A DNA stretch of 64,000 nucleotides from Mesorhabditis belari. Its lineage: Eukaryota; Nematoda; Chromadorea; Rhabditida; Rhabditidae. A program made the position numbers and the translations under genes. Positions 44,701 to 51,236 of this stretch are shown here, one piece after another (the first letter of the stretch is position 1; each line of letters starts with the position of its first letter). The notes below the pieces were generated by a model that had not been told where the DNA came from, searched no databases, and saw only the letters and a list, made by a program, of their open reading frames with translations. Location: positions 101,001 through 165,000 of the forward strand of contig CAUEEP010000134.1 in the NCBI GenBank assembly GCA_958450365.1, in the 5' to 3' direction.

Positions 44701-45044
44701 GATTTTTGGAAATCAAATCAAGAGCCCAAAAAAAAGTATAAAAGCTACTCTGTAAATTCGGTGGCTGACGGATAACTTTAGAGTTCCTCAATTCGTTCTC
44801 AGGATAGAAAAGAATTCTCAAATATTTTCAATCGGCTCACCTCATTTTCAGTGGGCAACCAGGTTGACGTGTTCGACTGTCCTGCAACGCTGCACTAGAT
44901 ACAAAGGAAAAAGACCGCAAGATTTCTATTAGGGTATCTTTTATCTGCTATTGAAAATGAGTTGCAGTTTAAAATAGCCAACAAATGCTAACTTTCTGGC
45001 AGTAAAGCGTCACTGTCTCTGTTTCGAGATTCTTGATTTCTCAT
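22929..45044 (-). CDS. TRPA-family cation channel with extended ankyrin array and QQP-repeat C terminus, 1582 aa
   Basis: Forty-one exons in transcript order: 45044-44993, 44881-44841, 44539-44450, 43862-43768, 43611-43478, 42929-42881, 42836-42722, 42378-42316, 40885-40765, 40716-40578, 40254-40135, 40091-40019, 39899-39723, 39681-39532, 39189-39064, 38952-38888, 38849-38780, 38303-38172, 37811-37712, 37671-37577, 37463-37396, 37353-37232, 36866-36812, 36724-36646, 34753-34671, 34626-34550, 34280-34156, 34112-34000, 32873-32720, 26468-26399, 26279-26208, 25849-25776, 25734-25591, 25308-25199, 25097-24950, 24529-24408, 24365-24308, 24270-24205, 24162-24040, 23895-23815, 23726-22929. They total 4749 nt with matching phases and no stop. 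Residues 1-900 are ankyrin repeats, 910-1167 the six-segment channel, 1168-1582 the cytoplasmic tail. The family mediates Ca2+-permeable responses to temperature, irritants or touch in sensory cells. Two introns need GC donors. A few boundaries (exons 4, 14, 28) rest on phase alone. Animal TRPA1 proteins are usually 1100-1200 aa, so this one is long, mainly because of its tail. Confidence 0.9.
25193..25198 (-). other. Non-canonical GC splice donor in the TRPA pore exon
   Basis: Read on the - strand, the pore exon ends AAACAAAG|GCGAGT. No GT donor in the right phase is available, and the phase-2 end joins T|GAAGCC of the S6 exon to give KQSEALR. The flanking AG|GC-AGT context is what functional GC-AG introns show. 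Confidence 0.7.
26934..27413. repeat. 480-bp near-perfect palindrome with GTGCGCAAATGTCCC subterminal repeats
   Basis: The left arm starts GGAGTAGGACAAATGCGACC and the right arm ends with its complement. Arms are about 210 bp each around a loop of about 65 bp (27140-27205). Each arm carries repeated blocks of the type AAGGTGCGCAAATGTCCCAG. A related unpaired array of the same blocks lies at 27597-27718. Confidence 0.88.
27597..27718. repeat. Tandem array of GGTGCGCAAATGTCCCGGG blocks
   Basis: Four or five units of about 24 bp (AAAAAAGGTGCGCAAATGTC type) ending in GTCGCATTTGTCCCACTCC, the end sequence of the neighbouring palindrome. It is probably one arm of a second copy. Confidence 0.8.
27842..29579 (-). 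mobile_element. pogo/Tigger-like DNA transposon
   Basis: Terminal inverted repeats CCGTATTTACTCTATTAGTG GGG (27844-27866) and complement (29555-29577), flanked by TA on both sides (27842-27843, 29578-29579). Direct subterminal blocks (GACCCCACTATTAGAGAGGA) occur at both ends in the same orientation, twice at the left and three times at the right. One transposase gene fills the inside (28070-29182). The near-intact frame suggests a young copy. Confidence 0.9.
28070..29182 (-). CDS. pogo-type transposase (DDE_1 superfamily), almost intact
   Basis: An open frame of 370 codons. Near the N terminus is KKYGVKQSVIQKW, a helix-turn-helix of the CENP-B/pogo kind; upstream codons at 29183-29280 (SSSSDSEEPISKKREG) appear to belong to the same protein but are separated by a stop, so the true N terminus may be damaged or spliced. 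The catalytic core shows D in FACDETGIWLD, D in LIVWDSFSAHK and D in YIQAPDVVWNAPFK, with 35 residues between the last two (DD35D). The stretch between EDG and LIHCFKKDG is a 60-nt segment beginning GTTAGT and ending TTTAG: an in-frame potential intron that encodes a hydrophobic insert if retained. The protein would cut and paste the element at TA sites. Confidence 0.8.
   Translation of the reverse strand: MNKRGTAKKYGVKQSVIQKWCNHKEQLEKQQKENGKTMKRIQGGARKLKDADFDRDYILYLEKLRKENNYISIFACDETGIWLDQSNSLTIADRGSKDVAVLSTGHDKMRINVMLTARDDGVKCKPFVLLNRVRPDLKIVSKFSGKLQLHWAGTTWMNDESIAIYLQKTLGSLSFGKRLIVWDSFSAHKSAATNEKLRELKVDSILVPGGCTKYIQAPDVVWNAPFKARIRSLYEDWMVFGQRPLNKNGNPAPPPMKTYLEWVWIAWNERPKNFIIHSFKTCAITTSTDGSEDGLVVTIFFVINLPCYLMFKFRLIHCFKKDGPIPEGAKQLADARIERAISGINNHLSSIELEEDIGNESDTSIVDLLD
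29932..31340 (-). mobile_element. Tc3-like DNA transposon, inactivated
   Basis: Long inverted repeats of about 115 bp: TATAGTATTTTCTTTATTAG at 29932 and complement ending at 31340, continuing TTTGAAATATGAATGTTTAA on both sides. The reverse strand encodes pieces of a Tc1/Tc3-type transposase: NREKHSNREAIRRFLDRTPT, then FADKNKRIDWSKVGVIW (30690-31079), and the C-terminal part VWGFMVRYIYAGNKTYNDVP ... SMNNRIFQLI (30138-30332). Stops and frameshifts separate them. It has inserted into a mariner remnant, whose frame reads directly into the repeat at 31340. Confidence 0.8.
31341..31649 (-). pseudogene. mariner transposase fragment
   Basis: Reverse-strand frame with ELLAHSSYSPDLAPFDYYLF and LAGEHFDSEEAVKNCLESF, the C-terminal part of a DD34D mariner transposase including the third catalytic Asp. 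It is cut by the Tc3-like element at 31340. On the other side it merges into the inverted repeat shared with 32450-32610. Confidence 0.8.
32157..32610. repeat. Direct pair of a 115-bp repeat, with an inverted third copy at 31600-31715
   Basis: GCTTGATTTTTGATTCTCTA ... CTGTCACATATGACAATAGC occurs at 32157-32255 and again at 32485-32585. Its reverse complement occurs at 31600-31715 (TTCAAAAGAAACCCATTTTG). Probably the ends of a mariner-type element and a duplicated end. Confidence 0.75.
33230..33892 (+). pseudogene. mariner transposase relic
   Basis: The + strand encodes degraded mariner sequence. Around 33670-33890, ITYDQAWVFYDDRVVEK then KKRILCVDWCLTGVLFWELL corresponds to the TYDEKWxxYDN ... 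LCVWWDxxGxxxWELL block; the first catalytic Asp is kept but the next Glu is Gln. Several stops occur. It lies in the TRPA intron 32874-33999. Confidence 0.75.
34544..34549 (-). other. Second GC splice donor in the TRPA gene
   Basis: The exon 34626-34550 ends GACG|GCAAGT on the - strand and joins GT|AGCTAC of exon 34280-34156 to give KKDGSYSLSNEK. A phase-1 end is required and no GT alternative fits. Confidence 0.65.
34861..35399 (-). mobile_element. Deleted Tc1-like transposon (539 bp) with TA target duplication
   Basis: Terminal inverted repeats CAGGGTGCGTCATAATTATT / AATAATTATGACGCACCCTG with TA on both sides (34859-34860 and 35400-35401). The reverse strand keeps only the transposase C-terminal part: FMQDGAPAHTKKTVQDWC and DEWPPNSLDINVMNFFIW, with 37 residues between the second catalytic Asp and the third position, which is Asn here. 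It lies in the TRPA intron 34754-36645. Confidence 0.88.
35451..36632 (+). mobile_element. mariner transposon, inactivated, next to a TRPA splice donor
   Basis: A 1182-bp element with terminal inverted repeats TTAGGTACGG(G/A)AAAAA and TA on both sides (35449-35450, 36633-36634). The + strand frame 35630-36190 starts MENRDFRLLFLYEFKRGHNA and contains the mariner HTH and the first catalytic block VTCDEKWVFYDNRKRKAKW. The C-terminal part (36370-36616: HAPYSPDLSPTNFYFFKF ... LAKRWLSCIV) has Asn instead of the third Asp, and the second-Asp block is damaged. It ends 13 nt from TRPA exon 36646-36724, leaving the donor GTGATC (36645-36640) intact. Confidence 0.88.
37862..38083 (-). repeat. Intronic duplicated segment, copy 1
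   Basis: About 220 bp nearly identical to 39222-39443, in two different TRPA introns. Each copy keeps an open reverse-strand frame with LVYKFPAGVDKDFY and NWGVQVKDIKGYVRFLQIMT. The product is not recognised and nothing shows it to be an exon. Confidence 0.8.
38658..38711. repeat. Perfect short hairpin
   Basis: CGAGTCGATGTTAGCTCGAG and, after 11 nt, CGAGTCGAGCTAACATCGACTCG form inverted arms inside the TRPA intron 38304-38779. A GATTC microsatellite-like tail follows. Confidence 0.8.
39222..39443 (-). repeat. Intronic duplicated segment, copy 2
   Basis: Second copy; frame LVYKFPAGVDKDFYGNWGIQ. Both copies lie in the same orientation, 1360 bp apart. Confidence 0.8.
41063..42205. mobile_element. 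Non-autonomous inverted-repeat element carrying a tRNA-core foldback
   Basis: Inverted ends of about 90 bp: GTTGGGTTACAATAGAAT ... CTAAACGATTCGACTGAC at the left and complement at 42115-42205, with a TATATACCYCAGGTA block in each. Inside are an inverted pair of tRNA-like segments and, at 41760-41811, a body shared with other foldback elements (see 41213). It has no coding capacity and lies in the TRPA intron 40886-42315. Confidence 0.78.
41213..41810. repeat. Foldback element with tRNA-like core, copy 2
   Basis: TTCGGTGCAGCCGTGGCCCA GTGGTAGGACG on the + strand (41227-41260) faces its inverse at 41590-41630. On the - strand the second copy reads GTGGCCCAGTGATAGGACG (A-box-like) ... AAGTTCCATCCCCGC (B-box-like), about one tRNA long. 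The flank 41750-41810 (TTCGGATTCAGAATAAAATT CTGCGTC) matches the arms of the elements at 15625 and 55275. Confidence 0.65.
43882..44401 (+). mobile_element. 520-bp MITE with TA target duplication, copy 1
   Basis: Inverted ends TTGGGTTGGGGAGACTGAGT CGGCGCC / complement, flanked by TA (43880-43881 and 44402-44403). The interior is nearly identical to the reverse complement of 49198-49717. It lies in the TRPA intron 43863-44449. Target TA and TIR type suggest mobilisation by a mariner/Tc1-type transposase. Confidence 0.88.
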
Positions 45045-45060
45045 CACTGAATGCCTAAAA
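44993..45060 (-). promoter_or_regulatory. TRPA 5' end: candidate trans-splice acceptor and start codon
   Basis: On the - strand AACTTTTAG (ending 45055) is followed by GCATTCAGTG and the ATG at 45044-45042. A nematode acceptor ten nucleotides before the start is the expected layout of a spliced-leader-receiving gene. The first exon encodes MRNQESRNRDSDALLPE and joins GA|CAGTCG of exon 2. A cis-spliced upstream exon is not excluded. Confidence 0.5.
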
Positions 45061-45373
45061 GTTGATAACGGTGGAAAACATGGAAAAATTTAAGATCGCT
45101 TATCCATTCTTGTTTTTTAGAAATCAATAGAAATAGTTTTATGGTTTCTTCTGAGGATTTTTTTTCTAAAGAGCCACTCTTTTTAGAAATCAATTGATTT
45201 AACCAGAAGAAGGATAAAATCAATAACTCTAAAAGAAAGAGTCTTCTCTAAAACTCTAATTCCTAAGTTGCTTGCGACATCTCAGAGTAGACATTAATAT
45301 TAGGGTGAACCAAAAGTTTTCTATTTTTTTTTATTAAGACTTTCAACATAAATAAAAGAACAATGAACGAACT

Positions 45374-46425
45374 CTAAGCTTCGAAATAAAGACCATTTGA
45401 ATCTATGACTTGAAGCCATCTATCGGCAAGTTGGTCGATCCCGCGGCGGCACCACTCCTTGTTCTTAGAGGCGAAAAACTCGCGGCACCCTTTTTCGACT
45501 TCGCGCAGATTATTGAAGGCTCGTCCGCAAAGGAAGTGTGCCATGGAGCGGAACAGATAATAATCGGATGGTGCAAGGTCCGGATTGTACGCTGGATGTG
45601 GAAGAAGTTCAATTGAGTCGAGATTTTTGATCTTTTCCTTGGTTTGTCTGGCGGTATGAGGTTTTGCATTATCCTGCTGAAGGACTATGCTCTTTCGATT
45701 GACCAAAGCAAGATCCTTTTCACTAAGCTCCGCATATCTCTGGTCAAGTTGAGCGCAGTAGAGGTCTGCGTCGATTTTCCGATCATTTGAAACCAGCTCA
45801 AAGTGAATAATGCCTTCGAAATTCCACCAAACACACAATAATGCCTTCCTTGAGAATCGATCAAGTTTTGCTACCGGTTCCGCTACTTGCCCGGAATTCA
45901 ACCACTCATTTTGCTTGTCCGGATTACTAAAATAAACCAACTTTTCATCACAATTCGGAGAATAAAGCGGTCATCATCATTTTTCAGCAGTTTTCGGCAA
46001 GTGTCTACACAATTTTGAGCTTAATCTTCCATTAAATCATATGGCAGCTTCTTGACAGCTTTTGTTGATCTTTCCAAGGGCATGAAGGTGGTGGATAACT
46101 GATGTTTGAGGAATATCCAGTTCAGGCTGCGAGTGCTGGTTGATTGGTTTCAACAACGTTGCGTAGAGCTTCAAAATCCACAGTAGTTTGCCGACCGAAA
46201 CCTGGCTGATCTTCGAGACCAAGTTCGCCGTTCTTAAATTTTCGTTTCTAATATGTTGGAGACCATTTCTTCACCTTCCACTTGGCATATTTTTTTGGCC
46301 GCTTCAGTTGCATTGAATAATGTTTGTTTGTTGTTTTCAATAATGGCGCAAAAGTACCCAAATTTTGAATTTTTTTTCATCTCTTTACAACAAAGTAAAA
46401 AATAAAAAAATAAATAGTTAAACAC
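45374..46425 (-). pseudogene. mariner transposase (DD34D), frame-broken
   Basis: The N terminus (46425-46240) has KKNSKFGYFCAIIENNKQTL and FNATEAAKKICQVEGEE, the first HTH. The C-terminal half is an intact frame of 188 codons (45940-45374) with VYFSNPDKQNEWLNSGQ, the second catalytic Asp in SIVLQQDNAKPHTA and the third in PAYNPDLAPSDYYLFRSM, 34 residues apart, then RWLQVIDSNGLYFEA. The middle, with the first catalytic Asp region, is interrupted. The C-terminal half keeps all its catalytic residues, unlike the other mariner copies here. Confidence 0.82.
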
Positions 46426-46477
46426 ACGATAAATTAGTAAAATATAAAAGAGCAGATCAAATTCTACAAAAAAAAAT

Positions 46478-47888
46478 ATGGCACGTATATATGTTACGTC
46501 AAAATCTGAGGAGACGTCGATCTCCGAGTCGGACGTCCGAATTTGAGGAGATTCATTCTCCTCTGAAACGGACGTCCGACTCAGAGATGGACGTTCGACT
46601 GAGTCGGACGTTATATATGCTACGTTTTATATATGTTACGTTTTATATATGTTCTGAGTCGGACGTCCGAATCTAAGGAGATTCATTCTCCTCTGAAACG
46701 GACGTCCGACTCAGAGATGGACGTCAAACTCTGATTCGGACGTCCATTTCGGATGAGAATGATCATTCTTTTCGGAATCGGACATCCGATCTTGAGAACA
46801 AATAGTTTAAATAAAAAAATCCAATATTTTGAACAAAACAAATGAAAAAGGAAGTTAAAATGGAAATTCTCTCAATTTCCTTTTTTTCTTTACAAATAAT
46901 TTTGTAATATTTACGGTTTAGCAATTTGCAATTCGAGATGCCACCATTCGAAAAGCTGTACTAACAAGTAATTATTGTCTCTTTTTTGTTTCAATTTTAT
47001 TTTTAATGTCAATGGTCTATGCAACTATTCATTTTTGTTGTTGTTTTTTGTTTGTTATGTTATTTTTGTTATAAAGGTTAACGGCACTTTAGTAGAACTT
47101 GAAAAAGCACAATCACATCAATTTTTTTTTTGATTTGTCTTCGCACTTAGGTGTTCCTCTTTGCGCAGATCACAACCTGCTTCCACATTTCTCTATCCCT
47201 TGCTGTTGTCATCCAGTGCTTCCTATCTTGGTTATTTCTGGTTCGAAGTCTTTGACTTGCTGGTGCTGGTGGTGGTTGCACTCTAGCCATCCTTTCTCTG
47301 ACCGTCTCTGCCACTCTTGTGCTCCACCTCGTTGCTGGTCTTCCAATGGGCCTCTTCTGGTCTCGTGGTAGCCACTCTGTGATCCGTGTCGTCCATCTGT
47401 CGTCTGTTCTTCTGGCTACGTGACCGGCCCATCTGAGTCTTTTTCTCTCGATCACTTCCCCTGGATCTCTAAGTCCCGAGAGCTGGCGCATATCCGTACT
47501 TCCTAGGTCTTGGTCGAGTTGCCTCTTCCTATATCACATCAATTTTACCTTTGAATTTGAAAGAAAAAGGGAAATTTGAACCTGAATACATGTGTTTTGT
47601 TTAAAACATTGGATTTTTCATTTAAACTATTTGTTCGGACGTTTGATTCCGAGAAGAATGATCATTCTCCTCCAAAACGGACGTTCGACTCAGAGTCGGA
47701 CATCCATCTCTGAGACGGACATCCATCTCTGAGTCGGACATCGATCTCTGAGTCGGACATTCATCTCTGAGTCAGACGTCCATCTCTGAGTCGGACGTCC
47801 GTTTTAGAGGAGAATGAATCTCCTCAAATTCGGACGTCCGGATCGAAGATGGACGTCTCCTCAGTATCGGACCTAACATATATAAAAC
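46478..47888. mobile_element. Foldback element built of GGACGTCCGA palindromic units
   Basis: ACGTATATATGTTACGTCAA and clusters of GAGTCGGACGTCCG, GGAGATTCATTCTCCTC and AAACGGACGTCCGACTCAGA at 46478-46800 face inverted clusters at 47630-47888. The central 0.8 kb is AT-rich and contains the LINE fragment. The palindromic 10-mer GGACGTCCGA makes each arm strongly self-complementary. Confidence 0.75.
47126..47532 (-). mobile_element. 5'-truncated LINE fragment, second copy
   Basis: Same family as 1560-2555. The reverse strand encodes [34 protein letters not shown] and [19 protein letters not shown]. It is bounded by a perfect 14-bp duplication ATCACATCAATTTT (47112-47125, 47533-47546) with a T-run at the 3'-tail side. 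Only about 400 bp remain. Confidence 0.9.
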
Positions 47889-48282
47889 GAATTTATTAGC
47901 TTTTAAAAAAATGTTCAAACTTCTAGAGAAAAAAAAATAGAAAACTTTTGGTTCACTCTAATAAAAGGAGAAGGATACGATTCAGTACATTCTAACGATA
48001 AAATTAACAAACAACTTTTACAACCCAAAAGATTAAAGCCATTTTTGATCAGCGAGAAAGTAATTTCAAGAAAATTTCAAACTTTGAAGCTATTGAATCA
48101 AAAAAAAACCACTCAGGCCTTGCCAGGAAAAGAAATTGATAAGCACTTTGTTACCGTTATCTCTGCTTTTTTTCTTGTTTAGAAGGAAGAGCTATGTGTA
48201 ACAGAGCTATTTTATAGTCAATTCGACAGGAAAATCAAAAAAGAACAAGCGAAAAATCATTTTGAAGGCTAGGGAACGCTGG

Positions 48283-48845
48283 TTTGTGGGTTCATTGAGA
48301 TTTAGAGTTTCTTCATCTTCGATTCCTTGTTCCAGAGTTCCTTCACCTTCCTTCGATTCCAAATAAAGCCTTGAATCTGAAAAGTAAATTCGAGAAATTG
48401 CTTGGAAACAAATCTGGAAGAAAATCAGTCTAATCAATAATAATTGTATTATTGTTTTCAAAGCGTAAAGTTGTGATATAGCGCTCACTAATGATATAGA
48501 AAAATAGAGCTCTACTCAATAGAGCTTTCTAGATTCTGGATCTTTCTGGGTTATCTAAAAAAATTATAATCTGAAGGGACAAAAATAGCCTCAAGATACT
48601 GGGAAAATAGAATATTCACATAAAATAGAAGACATCGGCATGTGACACATCGGCAGATGCCATGATATTCAGTGTGAGCTTTTCTTTCTGTTCACCCACC
48701 TGCGAAGCTCGGCGAGGGGGCCGTTCTCGACAAGTTGTTGTATTGGGGTCACTCCTCGTTTGTTCGATGCATTCAGTCTCCACTCGTTTCAACCATTTCT
48801 CTCGAGTTTCAACATTTTCATCCTTTTGAGCGACTGAAAATTTCT
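48283..48845 (-). pseudogene. Duplicate of two TRPA exons (from 40135-40745)
   Basis: The segment repeats, at high identity, the TRPA region with exons 40254-40135 and 40716-40578 and the intron between them. The first exon copy has lost and rearranged bases; the second (GAACGGCCCCCTCGCCGAGC preserved) has a 5-nt deletion in the AALNAS region, shifting the frame. It lies about 3.2 kb upstream of the TRPA start and is not part of the gene model. Confidence 0.85.
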
Positions 48846-49197
48846 ATATGTCGTAGCCGATTATGAATTTCAGCCGATTATGAATGAGTGGGTCTAGGAG
48901 CGTCCAACCATCAAGTATTTGGTATCATTTAACGCAGAATCATTAATAATTATGTTAAATTTTTTAAATTAGAAAGATTGGATAAAAAGAAAAGAAAATT
49001 ATGGTGCTACAAAGTTTTCTCTTGAACAAACAGTTTTTTGCTCTAATTTTTTTTCTTTTTATCCAATCTTTCTAATTTAAAAAATTTAACATAATTATTC
49101 ATGATTCTGCGTTAAATGATACTAAATACTTGATGGTTGGACGCTCCTAGACCCGCTCATTCATAATCGGCTGAAATTCATAATCGGCTACGACATA
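48846..49197. repeat. 352-bp near-perfect palindrome
   Basis: TATGTCGTAGCCGATTATGA at the left end and its exact complement at 49178-49197. Arms are about 160 bp, with a short loop near 49020. The right end abuts the MITE at 49198: the shared TA is its last dinucleotide. Confidence 0.9.
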
Positions 49198-49717
49198 TTG
49201 GGTTGGGGAGAATGAGTCGGCGCCAAACTTTAAAGGTACTTTTTGCACACATAAAGCCTTCTTTAAACATACGTTTGGTTTCATCAAAAGGATCCACTAT
49301 TTCTCTACAAAATCACTTTTGAGAGATTCCACAAAGCTTTTCTTTCGTGGAGTTTATGAACTTCCAAACGCAGCTGGTTAAAATGGCAAAGAGTCCGACT
49401 CATCATTTGAACAGTTTCTTTCACATAAACCTTCTTTGGTGTTTATATAAAAAAGATAGAGCACATTCAATTACTTAAGTTGCCAAATTTGCAGGAAGAT
49501 CCCACCAATGGTTTTTTCTAGATCACAGTTTGTAGTTTTTGTGAAAAAATGGCTTTTTCTTGAGCGGAGGCGCTGTTTGAATTTTCTTTTAAATGTGATT
49601 TTGTAGAGAATTAGTTAACCATTCTACTCATATCAAACGCATATTATTTGACGAAGTCGAATAGAAGTTTTAGACATTTTTTTCATTTTCGGCGCCGACT
49701 CATTCTCCCCAACCCAA
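49198..49717 (-). mobile_element. 520-bp MITE with TA target duplication, copy 2
   Basis: The same length as the copy at 43882-44401, inverted relative to it. TA at 49196-49197 and 49718-49719. Confidence 0.88.
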
Positions 49718-49901
49718 TAGATTTATAAAGAAGTAAAGATTAGTAATAATAGTAAAGAATATTATTAAATAAAGATTTGATAATGAAAAATCTCGTAATT
49801 ATTCTAAGAGAAGATTCGTGTAAAGAAATCTTCTTTCAAGAAATTCTTTGCGCGCTTTGTACTCGTACTTTTTTACTTTTTACTACTTTACTACTTTTTT
49901 A

Positions 49902-50120
49902 CATAAACACCAAAGAAGGTTTATGTGAAAGAAACTGTTCAAATGATGAGTCGGACTCTTTGCCATTTTAACCAGCTGCGTTTGGAAGTTCCGAAACTCC
50001 ACGAAAGAAAAGCTTTGTGGAATCTCTCAAAAGTGATTTTGTAGAGAAATAGTGGATCCTTTTGATGAAACCAAACGTATGTTTAAAGAAGGCTTTATGT
50101 GTGCAAAAAGTTTCTTTAAA
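49902..50120 (+). mobile_element. Fragment of the 520-bp MITE, copy 3
   Basis: ATAAACACCAAAGAAGGTTT to GTGCAAAAAGTTTCTTTAAA matches the interior of the MITE but lacks both ends. Confidence 0.85.
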
Positions 50121-50305
50121 TTTCGGGTCGAAGTCGATTTGTGTCTATTGTTATCGACTGCTATTTCTCGAGAGGATCTGAAGGATTATTTGAAAAGCTT
50201 AGGCTCAGGCTAAGACTTAGGCTTAGGCAAGATATCTAACAACTATTTATTTCACCTCCCAGAAAAAGAATGTCCGGTGAACAGGGTTCATAGCGCATAA
50301 GACCT

Positions 50306-50394
50306 TCCCCCAAGATTACAACAGGACTTTTAGAGTTTTAGAGTTAACCAGAGTGACAACTGTACTGTCTCAAAACCTTTTGTCATCTTGGGGA
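50306..50394. repeat. Hairpin related to the 16471 insertion
   Basis: AAGACCTTCCCCCAAGATTA and GTCATCTTGGGGAGGTCTTA are inverted arms of the same sequence as at 16471-16556. Confidence 0.8.
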
Positions 50395-50479
50395 GGTCTT
50401 ATCGCTATAAACCCTTTTTATGTTGTGATGTTGTGAAATGAGAAATATTCAAAGACATAATTTTTTAACTTTCATAATT

Positions 50480-51120
50480 AAGTGCATTTTGTCCTGAGAC
50501 TCTTTTGGCTCAGGCTTGCCTATACTAAAATGGTCTTGATCTTGATTTTGGCACTGGTCTGATTCTAGAACTAGCCTAACCCTGACCCTGCTCTGGTTCT
50601 AACTTGTTCTGGCCCTGATTAGGGCTTGGTCTGGTCCTAGAACTAGCCTAAACCTGACCCTATTCTGGTTCTAGCTTGTTCTGGGCCTGATTAGGGCTTG
50701 GTCTGGTCCTAGAACTAGCCTAAACCTGACCCTATTCTGGTTCTAGCTTGTTCTGGGCCTGATTAGGGCTTGGTCTGGTCCTAGAACTAGCCTAAACCTG
50801 GCCCTGCTCTGGTTCTAACTTGTTCTGGCCCTGATTAGGGCTTGGTCTAGTGTTAGCCCTGATTATGGCTTGCTTTAGTGCTGACCCTGCTCTGAACCTG
50901 ACCATTCCCTGAGCCTAACCTAGCTATGGTCTTAACCTGGTTTTTTGGCTTCGTTTGGCTCCGTTTAGCTCTAATCTAGTTCTGCCTTGGAGTCAGAATA
51001 ACTTTCATTTCACTTGATTTCACTTGATTTTGGCACTGGTCTGATCCTAGAACTAGCCTAACCCTGGCCCTTTTCTGGTTCTAGCTTGTTTTGGGCCTGA
51101 TTAAAGAAAGAATTTGATCA
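50480..51120. repeat. Minisatellite, unit about 85 bp (TCTGATTCTAGAACTAGCCT type)
   Basis: Units of the type TAGAACTAGCCTAAACCTGA CCCTATTCTGGTTCTAGCTT repeat five to six times in the 3' flank of the phospholipase gene. The same repeat, with fewer units, lies in an intron of that gene (56240-56660). Confidence 0.88.
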
Positions 51121-51214
51121 AATTTAGCTCATCATTCATTGCAACGTCGAGTCTCAACTCTAAAATAAGTTTAGCAAATTCGAGAATTCTTCTTTCAACA
51201 ATTTTTTCAATAAT

Positions 51215-51220
51215 TTTATT
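51215..51220 (-). terminator. Candidate poly(A) signal of the phospholipase B-like gene
   Basis: AATAAA on the - strand, 16 nt behind the stop codon (51239-51237). This is close, but plausible for a nematode gene with a short 3' UTR. Confidence 0.5.
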
Positions 51221-51236
51221 TCCTCAATAAATAATT

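Larger units (their letters stand above)
45300..47962 (-). mobile_element. mariner transposon enlarged by nested insertions
   Basis: Terminal inverted repeats TTAGGGTGAACCAAAAGTTT TCTA (45300) and complement (ending 47962) with TA on both sides. The mariner proper encodes the transposase on the - strand (45374-46425). About 1.4 kb (46478-47888) belongs to a different foldback element with a LINE fragment in it. It starts 256 bp upstream of the TRPA start codon. Confidence 0.87.

Noticed and set aside
44841..44894. TRPA exon 2 starting at 44894 (CSVAGQSNTS)
   Set aside because: The phase does not match exon 1; the acceptor at 44882 (GTTGCAG) joins in frame.
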